This document shows, piece after piece, positions 7,514-12,950 of a stretch of 19,994 bases of DNA. A program made the position numbers and the translations under genes. Each line of letters starts with the position of its first letter. The first letter of the stretch is position 1. This stretch comes from CAZNKO01 sp964573855 (GTDB lineage Bacteria > Patescibacteriota > Patescibacteriia > UBA9934 > GWF2-40-263), in assembly GCA_964573855.1 (NCBI GenBank), contig CAZNKO010000014.1, positions 1 through 19,994 on the forward strand. The letters are read 5' to 3'. The notes beneath the pieces were generated by a model. The model had not been told where the DNA came from and ran no database searches. It was given only the letters and a program-made list of their open reading frames with translations.

Positions 7514-7866
7514 TTCGCGAGGGCGAAAGCCGGGGTTGAGGCGGTAAGATACGTTGGGGTTTCCGTTGCCGGCACGAACCCGAGCATCTTCACGGCTTGT
7601 GCTACATTCTCGAGCGTTTGTACTCTACGCAATTCTGCTTCGAGTTTTTGGTTTTCCAGCGATACCTGCCGAGTCATCGTCTCGAGCTCGCGAATCGTGT
7701 AGCCCTTGGTTACGGTTGCGTTCACCTGAATGACATACGCGATACAAACGAGGAGAACGAGCAGGAGACTGACCATGTTCAAAAGCAGACGATGCCGATC
7801 CATGACAGCAGCAAGCGTCTTGGTCTTTTGAACACCGGGGATCATATTTTGAGCAAAAGGACTCAT
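7510..7866 (-). CDS. ftsL: FtsL-like cell division protein
   Basis: A 118-residue bitopic membrane protein: short cytoplasmic N-terminus, one membrane segment (about 28-50, LLLNMVSLLLVLLVCIAYVIQV less its ends), then a coiled-coil periplasmic part (about 56-90) and a short tail. FtsL links division-septum proteins. Sequence conservation in this family is low, so the call rests on topology and position directly after rsmH. Its ATG overlaps the rsmH stop as ATGA. A terminator follows, so ftsI and the mur genes are not in this operon, unlike the usual dcw cluster. Confidence 0.8.
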   Translation of the reverse strand: MSPFAQNMIPGVQKTKTLAAVMDRHRLLLNMVSLLLVLLVCIAYVIQVNATVTKGYTIRELETMTRQVSLENQKLEAELRRVQTLENVAQAVKMLGFVPATETPTYLTASTPAFALAK

Positions 7867-8714
7867 AGCTTTTCCGCCACACGCAGTTTCGCGCTTCTGG
7901 CCCGAGGATTTTTTCGCACTTCCTCCTGGCTTGGAACGACCACGTGCTTGGTGAGAATCTTCAAAGAATGATGCTGCGAGAAAAAATTTTTAACGATGCG
8001 GTCTTCGAGAGAATGAAACGAGATGATGACGAGGCGCGCCCCGGGCGCAAGAAGGAGGGCGAGCTTTGGAAGTGCCCGTTCGAGTTCCCCGAGTTCGTCA
8101 TTCACGGCGATACGCAGCGCCTGGAAGACGCGTGTGGCCGGATGAATCTTGCCGCGCCGACGAACCGCCGTGATCACGGCACCGACAAGCTGTGTCGTGG
8201 TCACGAGGCGCTCCCGCCGCCGCGCTTCAACGATCGCCTTCGCAATCTTCCCCGCGGCTGGCTCTTCTCCATATTTGCGAAAAAGTCGTGCGAGCTCTTC
8301 TTCTTTCCATCCATTCACGATCGTCGCGGCTGTGAGTTCCTGCCCGGGGTCGTACCGCATATCGAGCGGGCCTTCGCTTTGGAAGGAGAATCCGCGGCTC
8401 GCATCTTCGATATGGACAGACGAAAACCCAAGGTCGAGCAGAATTCCGTCTGCTGACTTCCATCCGTGTGTCTCGACATCGGCGTAACTGCCGCGGGCGA
8501 GCTCCACACGTGCCCCAAACCTCTTGAGTCTCTGCCGCGCAACCTCGAGGTTGCGCGGATCTCGATCAATTCCGAGAAGACGGCCGTCTGGCGCGGTTCG
8601 CTCGAGGATCGCCTCGGCGTGGCCGCCAGCCCCCACGGTGCCGTCAATAAAATGCTCTTTCGGCTCTGGGCCGAGATACTGAATCACCTCTTCGAGCAAA
8701 ACGGGGATGTGCAT
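7863..8714 (-). CDS. rsmH: 16S rRNA (cytosine1402-N4)-methyltransferase
   Basis: Methylates N4 of C1402 in the decoding centre of 16S rRNA. The 283-residue protein begins MHIPVLLEEVIQYL, as the family does. It has the SAM-binding DGTVGAGGHAEAIL (about 24-37), then DGILLDLGFSSVHIEDASRGFSF and DMRYDP, which are diagnostic for RsmH/MraW, and ends with SFHSLEDRIVKNFF and the basic tail. It lies 54 bases after mraZ and overlaps ftsL by 4 bases. Length and motifs are normal. Confidence 0.97.
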   Translation of the reverse strand: MHIPVLLEEVIQYLGPEPKEHFIDGTVGAGGHAEAILERTAPDGRLLGIDRDPRNLEVARQRLKRFGARVELARGSYADVETHGWKSADGILLDLGFSSVHIEDASRGFSFQSEGPLDMRYDPGQELTAATIVNGWKEEELARLFRKYGEEPAAGKIAKAIVEARRRERLVTTTQLVGAVITAVRRRGKIHPATRVFQALRIAVNDELGELERALPKLALLLAPGARLVIISFHSLEDRIVKNFFSQHHSLKILTKHVVVPSQEEVRKNPRARSAKLRVAEKL

Positions 8715-8768
8715 ATTCTTTTTCGGATCGCGCGGTTGGGATGCAACAGCGGTAAAGGTTCGATCCGA

Positions 8769-9200
8769 TTACACTCCTAACTCCCCCATTTTTTCTGCGA
8801 TGTCGCCAACGTCTTTCTCCGTTGACGACTTGTAGGCGTTCCACTTCGCTTCGTCCCAAAGTTCCAGCCGGGTGTACAGCCCGGCCACCACCACCGACTT
8901 CCTGATCCCTGCGTACTGCCGCAAATATTCCGGCAGGACGACCCTTCCCTGTTTGTCCATCTCCACGTCCATGGCACCCGCAAGCATGAGTCGGGCGAAG
9001 GCGCGTGTGTTGGACTGCCCCAGGGGCAAACTCGCAAGCTTGGAAGCGAGCTTGTCCCACTCCTCCTTGGGGAACAGGAAAAGCGAAGCATCGAGACCTC
9101 GCGTCACCACGGCCCCCTTCGCAAGGTCCTGACGGAACTTCACCGGGATATTCAATCGTCCCTTGTCGTCGATGGTATGGTTGTATTCACCAATGAACAT
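8769..9200 (-). CDS. mraZ: MraZ transcriptional regulator
   Basis: A 143-residue protein with two AbrB-like half repeats, each with the DxxxR DNA-binding signature: IDDKGRLNIP near the N-terminus and MDKQGRVVLP in the middle. The start MFIGEYNHTID is typical. MraZ binds tandem TGGG-type boxes upstream of its own operon and usually represses it. Boxes of this kind lie at 9273-9317. It is first in the mraZ-rsmH-ftsL unit. Confidence 0.97.
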   Translation of the reverse strand: MFIGEYNHTIDDKGRLNIPVKFRQDLAKGAVVTRGLDASLFLFPKEEWDKLASKLASLPLGQSNTRAFARLMLAGAMDVEMDKQGRVVLPEYLRQYAGIRKSVVVAGLYTRLELWDEAKWNAYKSSTEKDVGDIAEKMGELGV

Positions 9201-9272
9201 GAGACCGCGGTTAGTGTGGAAAAAATCTCACATTGAATTAATAAAGTGAGCATCCAGCAGCTTCTGCCAGAT

Positions 9273-9317
9273 CCCCACTTTCTTCCACCTGCGCCCATTT
9301 TATTCCACAGAACGCCA
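9273..9317 (-). promoter_or_regulatory. Five MraZ-type boxes at 10-bp spacing
   Basis: On the minus strand TGG occurs five times at exact 10-base steps (plus-strand CCA ending at 9277, 9287, 9297, 9307 and 9317). Three of them are TGGG or GTGG types. MraZ is known to bind TGGG-type repeats with 10-base periodicity. The array runs from just after the -35 across the -10 and the expected start site, so bound MraZ should block the polymerase. Confidence 0.82.
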
Positions 9318-9325
9318 CGCGTCAA
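9297..9325 (-). promoter_or_regulatory. Promoter of mraZ-rsmH-ftsL
   Basis: TTGACG (9320-9325) and TAAAAT (9297-9302) on the minus strand are separated by exactly 17 bases. This gives a 5' untranslated region of about 90 bases. The MraZ boxes overlap it. Confidence 0.75.
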
Positions 9326-9389
9326 CACTTCATCCCATTTCAATAACGTGGCTTACATTAGCCAAAAGACAAAAAATTACCCACACCCA

Positions 9390-9398
9390 TGTGGATAA
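9390..9398 (-). other. Perfect DnaA box
   Basis: TTATCCACA on the minus strand, alone in the intergenic region between mraZ and doxX. A second perfect copy lies on the plus strand at 12888-12896. Two isolated boxes do not make an origin. Confidence 0.4.
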
Positions 9399-9421
9399 TT
9401 ATGCCGAGATTCATCTATCCT

Positions 9422-9447
9422 ACTTTTGTCCCGATCGGGACAAAAGT
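9422..9447. promoter_or_regulatory. Perfect 26-base palindrome before the doxX gene
   Basis: Perfect dyad symmetry, centre CCCGATCGGG, arms beginning ACTTTTG. It contains GGGACA (9437-9442), which lies 17 bases from TAAAAT (9460-9465) and may serve as a -35. An operator is therefore possible. No T-run follows, so a terminator is less likely. Confidence 0.5.
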
Positions 9448-9498
9448 GGAATGTGAGTCTAAAATGGTGCTAGCAACTAATACCTAATAGCTGAACAT

Positions 9499-9885
9499 AT
9501 GCTCTTCCCCAACCTTCTCTCTTACGCCGACCTTGGAATGTGGCTCATGCGCCTCGCCCTCGGCGTCATCTTTCTTGTGCACGCCATGCCGAAGCTCAAA
9601 AAACCAGCACACATGGCCCAAGGGATGGGCTGGCCGTCATGGGGTATCACACTCCTCGGCCTCGTGGAACTTCTCGGCGGCTTGAGCGTGATCCTCGGCG
9701 TCTACACACAAGTCGGTGCTCTCCTTCTCGGTCTCGTCATGCTCGGCGCGTTGTATTTCAAAATTTCCAAATGGAAAACGCCATTCACGGCCATGGACAA
9801 GATGGGGTGGGAATTTGATCTCCTGCTCCTCGCCACGGCCCTCGCGGTGCTCCTCACCAGCGGCGGCTCGTATCAGTTGTACTAA
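9499..9885 (+). CDS. DoxX-family membrane protein
   Basis: A 128-residue protein with four predicted membrane helices. The N-terminal LMRLALGVIFLVHAMPKL, with the conserved arginine and the H..PKL end of the first helix, is typical of the DoxX/SURF4-like family. GLVELLGGLSVILGVYTQVGALLLG is the second family hallmark, so I place it confidently in DoxX; the exact role varies (redox or sulfur-related membrane complexes in characterised members). It is a single-gene plus-strand unit between divergent mraZ and convergent uvrC, closed by a shared terminator at 9889-9930. No strong ribosome site is seen. Confidence 0.87.
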   Translation: MLFPNLLSYADLGMWLMRLALGVIFLVHAMPKLKKPAHMAQGMGWPSWGITLLGLVELLGGLSVILGVYTQVGALLLGLVMLGALYFKISKWKTPFTAMDKMGWEFDLLLLATALAVLLTSGGSYQLY

Positions 9886-9888
9886 CAC

Positions 9889-9934
9889 AAAAAAGCGGTC
9901 CCGCCTCTCGCGAGAGGCGGGGCCGTTTTTTATT
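9889..9934. terminator. Bidirectional terminator between doxX and uvrC
   Basis: Long GC-rich hairpin (arms CCCGCCTCTCG/CGAGAGGCGGG with outer CGG/CCG) flanked by AAAAAA on the left and TTTTTT on the right. It can stop transcripts from both convergent genes and overlaps the uvrC stop. Confidence 0.88.
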
Positions 9935-11342
9935 TTCCCAAAGACCGTCTGGCGCGCAGTTTACGATGATAGGCGATTGCGAAGCGGTGGGCTTCGTCAC
10001 GGGCGCGTTGGAAAAGCTCTTTGCCGCGGGTTGCGACACGAGCAAGTTCCACATCGTTTTGATCAAACACGAGGCGATCTTGTTTGCGATCAAATCCTTT
10101 CGCGATTCCGATAATGGGTACGCGAATGCCAAGCGCACGTAAAACGTGCCGCACACGATTCACCTGTCCCTCTCCCCCATCAATCACCATGATCTCGGGC
10201 ATGGGCCACGCCTTCCCTTGTCGATGCGCGCGGGCAAGCCGCCGCCGCATCACTTCTTCGAGCATCGCGACGTCATTCGCGCCACGCACCGTTTTGATTC
10301 GAAATCGGCGATACTTGTCCTTTGCTGGCTTCCCTTCTTCAAACACCACCATGGATCCAACCGCGGACGTTCCAGAAATATTCGAAATGTCATACGCCTC
10401 GATCCGACCTTCAAGATCAATCATTCCCTCTCGCGTCTCGCGAACATACGGCAGCTCCACGTCCTCGCGCGAAATGAGTGCGACATCGCGAATGTGATCA
10501 AGTGCGTACAAATTATTTCGCAGTTTCGCCGCCTCCTCGAAACGCTCTGCTCTTGCGGCGGCCGCCATTTCTTTCTTGATCTGACTCACGAGCCGGCTCT
10601 TCTTTCCATCAAAAAAGAGCATGAGTTTCCTGACGATTTTGCGATAATCAGTCGAAGAGATCACTCCAGAACAGACTCCAGAACATTTTCCGAGGTGCAC
10701 GTTAAAGCATACTCTCCCACCCCCCTTTATCCCCCCTCGGGCAGGGGGGAAAGCGCTTCTCCCCCTTTTTCCACCAAAGGCGGACCAGCCTCTGACTGGC
10801 AAGGGGGAGTTAGAGGGGGTTACCGGTGGCTCACAATCGCTCCATGGAATAAATTTTCGTACGAGATCCAGTGCTTTTCGGAGTGATGAACCGCTCGTGT
10901 ACGGCCCATACACGGCCAAGAACTTTTTCTGCGTCTTGTCCGTGAGTGTCGTACGGAACGGATCGATGCCAAGACGTTCAAGCTCAAGTCCGCGCATGAG
11001 AACCGGCCGCGGATATTTTTCGTTCGTGATCGTGAGGTAGAGAAAACTTTTGTCGTCACGGAGTAAAATGTTAAAGGGCGGACGATGCGCCTTGATCTGG
11101 TTCGCCTCGAGAACCAACGCCTCAATCACGGTCGGCGTTTCGATGTAATCAATCCGCGCGATTTTCGAAACCAAGTCCGCGATGCGATTGTCGTGCGCCT
11201 TCACAAAATACGAACCAACCCGTTTCTTCAGTGACGTAGCTTTGCCGATATACAACAACTTTCCGTCCTCGTCATAATAAAAATACACGCCGGGATTATC
11301 CGGAAGTTCGTCACCCTTGATTTTAATAGAGGATGGAATCAT
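9930..11342 (-). CDS. uvrC: UvrC, excision repair endonuclease subunit, shortened
   Basis: Makes the dual incision in nucleotide excision repair with UvrB. Numbering from the ATG at 11342 (470 residues): GIY-YIG nuclease domain at the start (NPGVYFYYDEDGKLLYIGKA), UVR motif near 245-280, then the RNase H-like nuclease (YDISNISGTSAVGSMVVF, IMVIDGGEGQVNRV). The protein stops at RDEAHRFAIAYHRKLRARR. The C-terminal tandem helix-hairpin-helix domain found in roughly 600-residue UvrC is missing. Four cysteines match the iron-sulfur pattern, C170 ... C212-X7-C220-X3-C224. Between the first two sits an insertion of about 30 residues encoded by palindromic repeats. An in-frame ATG at 11354 belongs to an upstream repeat, so I prefer 11342; the AGGAGG there is unusually close to it. 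Confidence 0.93.
   Translation of the reverse strand: MIPSSIKIKGDELPDNPGVYFYYDEDGKLLYIGKATSLKKRVGSYFVKAHDNRIADLVSKIARIDYIETPTVIEALVLEANQIKAHRPPFNILLRDDKSFLYLTITNEKYPRPVLMRGLELERLGIDPFRTTLTDKTQKKFLAVYGPYTSGSSLRKALDLVRKFIPWSDCEPPVTPSNSPLPVRGWSAFGGKRGRSAFPPARGGIKGGGRVCFNVHLGKCSGVCSGVISSTDYRKIVRKLMLFFDGKKSRLVSQIKKEMAAAARAERFEEAAKLRNNLYALDHIRDVALISREDVELPYVRETREGMIDLEGRIEAYDISNISGTSAVGSMVVFEEGKPAKDKYRRFRIKTVRGANDVAMLEEVMRRRLARAHRQGKAWPMPEIMVIDGGEGQVNRVRHVLRALGIRVPIIGIAKGFDRKQDRLVFDQNDVELARVATRGKELFQRARDEAHRFAIAYHRKLRARRSLGK
10719..10823. repeat. Composite palindromic repeat inside uvrC
   Basis: Arms of the CCCCCTTT/AGGGGG type (CCCCCCTTTATCCCCCCTC, CAAGGGGGAGTTAGAGGGGG) enclosing a nested CCACCAAAGGCGG and a CAGCCTCTGACTGG segment. 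It is translated in frame as roughly 30-35 residues rich in Pro, Gly, Arg and Ser. Related copies are at 18134-18208 and 18998-19073 in uvrB. Confidence 0.85.
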
Positions 11343-11349
11343 ACCTCCT

Positions 11350-11428
11350 GTCATCCTGAGCGTTAGCGAGGGATCTCAAGAGATTCTTCCCCGCCAACAT
11401 CTGCGAAGTTGTGGCGGGTCAGAATGAC
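11350..11428. repeat. GTCATCCTGAGCG...CAGAATGAC repeat with nested palindrome
   Basis: Ends GTCATCCTGAGCGTTAGCGA and GTCAGAATGAC are imperfect inverted repeats. A second palindrome (CCCGCCAAC ... GTTGTGGCGGG) is nested inside. It fills the intergenic space between divergent uvrC and the cupredoxin gene. A copy of the same family without the nested part lies inside uvrA at 16326-16388. Confidence 0.8.
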
Positions 11429-11438
11429 AATGGACATG

Positions 11439-11447
11439 TGCTATGAT
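11439..11447 (+). promoter_or_regulatory. Extended -10 element before the cupredoxin operon
   Basis: TGC followed by TATGAT (11442-11447) makes an extended -10. No good -35 is visible; upstream sequence is the repeat element. It would give a short leader of about 26 bases before the ATG at 11479. Confidence 0.4.
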
Positions 11448-11478
11448 AGTCATCAATATCAACAAACTCAATCTACCT

Positions 11479-11952
11479 ATGAAAAAATCCCTCGTTCCTC
11501 TTCTCGCTCTCGTTCTTCTCGGCGCCGGATGTGCCTCGACAACTCCCTCCAATCTTTCAACCAAACCAGCGCCAGAAGTCGGGAGCCAGCAGTCGGCAAC
11601 CGACAACTCGCCAACGATCGTGGTCGAAGGATCGGCCAGCGGCTCTGTCACCGCCGAAGCCGAGCCGGTCGCCGATACTTCCTCTGCCCTGAAAGTAGAC
11701 TTGCGCTCCGGCAATTTCTTTTTTGAGCCAAAGACGATCACCGCGACCGCGGGCCAGCAAGTGGAAATCACCTTTGATGAAAATGAAGGGTTCCACACGT
11801 TTGTGATCGATGCCATCAACTTCAAACAACCCGTGAAAGCCGACGGAACGGTCTCGTTCATCGCTCCAGCCACAGCTGGCAACTATCCCATCTACTGCGA
11901 TGTCGGCAGCCACCGCGCAAAAGGAATGGAGGCTCTGCTCGTCGTGAAGTAA
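11479..11952 (+). CDS. Exported cupredoxin-domain lipoprotein
   Basis: A 157-residue protein starting MKKSLVPLLALVLLGAGC. It has a lipoprotein signal peptide with lipobox LGAGC and lipidated Cys18, so it should be anchored outside the membrane. A low-complexity Ser/Thr/Ala linker (about 20-70) leads to a plastocyanin-like beta domain (72-157). The type 1 copper ligands are all present: H106 in GFHTF, then C140-X4-H145-X4-M150. It probably carries electrons or copper at the cell surface. The ATG at 11479 is preferred over an in-frame ATG at 11443 because it gives a proper signal peptide. The next gene begins two bases after its stop, so they form an operon. Part of the linker resembles dispersed repeat sequence. 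Confidence 0.92.
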   Translation: MKKSLVPLLALVLLGAGCASTTPSNLSTKPAPEVGSQQSATDNSPTIVVEGSASGSVTAEAEPVADTSSALKVDLRSGNFFFEPKTITATAGQQVEITFDENEGFHTFVIDAINFKQPVKADGTVSFIAPATAGNYPIYCDVGSHRAKGMEALLVVK

Positions 11953-11954
11953 CT

Positions 11955-12371
11955 ATGACGGCGTTTTCCATCCTCTTTACCCTTTCAGCTATTGGGATCG
12001 CGATTTCAATGTATCTCATCCGGTCGCGGTGGGCGCACGAAAAGCCGGTCTGCCCGATCGGCGGTGGCTGTTCCATCGTGCTCGAAAGCAAATATAATCG
12101 GATCTTCGGTATCCATAACGACCTGGTCGGCATGGCGTTTTATGTTGTCATGGCGTTCATTGCGGCGTTTCTCGTAATCGGTGTCGAGCCCGTGCCGCTT
12201 TGGAGCGTGCTCGCGGCCATGGCCGTGACGAGCGCCGCGGTGATGTCGCTCTTCCTCATCTTCCTCCAGTGGCGCATGATCAAGGCTTGGTGCTTCTGGT
12301 GCCTCATCTCCGCCGCGACTGTTGGAGGTATGGAATTAATCCTCCTCGCCAAAAATTTCGTCCTTTCCTAA
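11955..12371 (+). CDS. VKOR-family thiol oxidoreductase
   Basis: A 138-residue membrane protein with four predicted helices. It has the complete vitamin K epoxide reductase cysteine set: loop pair C33 and C39 (VCPIGGGCS) and the active-site CFWC at 113-116 at the end of the third helix. Bacterial VKOR homologues reoxidise DsbA-like proteins using quinone, so the likely role is making disulfides outside the membrane. No thioredoxin-fold partner is fused or adjacent; the upstream neighbour is the cupredoxin lipoprotein. Start ATG follows the previous stop by two bases. Confidence 0.92.
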   Translation: MTAFSILFTLSAIGIAISMYLIRSRWAHEKPVCPIGGGCSIVLESKYNRIFGIHNDLVGMAFYVVMAFIAAFLVIGVEPVPLWSVLAAMAVTSAAVMSLFLIFLQWRMIKAWCFWCLISAATVGGMELILLAKNFVLS

Positions 12372-12407
12372 AAATTCTACTCTCTACTCTCTATTTTCTA
12401 CCTTTAT

Positions 12408-12809
12408 ATGCGCGCTCCCCAACCTGCGGCTTACCAAATTCTCCGTGTGGGCATGAGCATTACCTTTCTCTGGATCGGGGTGCTCATTTTCCGCGAGCCC
12501 GAGTTCTGGGGCGGATTCCTCCAGCCCTGGGCCGCCGGTCTCCTGCCGGTGCCGATCGAGCAGGCCATGATCAGCACGGCTGTTTTGGACATTTTGGTCG
12601 GCCTTTTCCTGCTGATTGACGTCGGAACTTGGGTTGCGGCACTCATTGGAACCATCCACATCCTCATTGTGCTCGTTACTTCCGGAATTGATGCGGTGAC
12701 GGTCCGAGATTTAGGCCTCCTGGGCGGGACGATCTCGCTTTTCTGGTCCGGATTGCCCCCGGCGATCAAAGAAAAGCTCCGGAAGTCCAAACACAATCCA
12801 TCGCCATAA
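12408..12809 (+). CDS. Small DoxX-like membrane protein
   Basis: A 133-residue protein with four predicted membrane helices (about 10-30, 52-72, 74-93, 97-113) and a basic C-terminal tail. The pattern YQILRVGMSITFLWIGVLIF at the start and VLDILVGLFLLI in the middle resembles DoxX-type quinone or redox-associated membrane proteins, but the match is weak. It ends the cupredoxin-VKOR operon and is followed by a terminator. The 36-base gap before it holds a TCTACTCTCTACTCTCTA repeat. Confidence 0.72.
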   Translation: MRAPQPAAYQILRVGMSITFLWIGVLIFREPEFWGGFLQPWAAGLLPVPIEQAMISTAVLDILVGLFLLIDVGTWVAALIGTIHILIVLVTSGIDAVTVRDLGLLGGTISLFWSGLPPAIKEKLRKSKHNPSP

Positions 12810-12815
12810 CATCAA

Positions 12816-12866
12816 ATCCTCATTTAAGGTCCGACCGGACCTTAAGTGAGGATGTTTATTTTTCCT
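12816..12866 (+). terminator. Terminator of the cupredoxin-VKOR operon
   Basis: Near-perfect palindrome with arms ATCCTCA.TTAAGGTCCG and CGGACCTTAA.TGAGGAT, followed by GTTTATTTTT. Confidence 0.85.
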
Positions 12867-12887
12867 CAACACAGCTATTTTCCAAAT

Positions 12888-12896
12888 TTATCCACA
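12888..12896 (+). other. Perfect DnaA box upstream of the large RNA
   Basis: TTATCCACA, 20 bases before the -35 of the large RNA gene. Isolated, so significance is uncertain. Confidence 0.4.
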
Positions 12897-12915
12897 AACC
12901 ATCCCCCTCTCCCCC

Positions 12916-12944
12916 TTGACGGCATAAAACGGCTCGTGTATTCT
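12916..12944 (+). promoter_or_regulatory. Promoter of the large noncoding RNA
   Basis: TTGACG (12916-12921) and TATTCT (12939-12944) with exactly 17 bases between. The same TTGACG-17 spacing is seen before mraZ and the tRNA. Initiation is expected at about 12951. Confidence 0.75.
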
Positions 12945-12950
12945 GCCAAA

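Noticed and set aside
11343..11354. Upstream ATG for uvrC at 11354.
   Set aside because: It lies in the end of the GTCATCCTGAG repeat; the ATG at 11342 gives a more usual N-terminus.
9390..12896. Replication origin based on two perfect DnaA boxes (9390-9398, 12888-12896).
   Set aside because: Boxes are 3.5 kb apart with no cluster, AT-rich element, dnaA or dnaN nearby.
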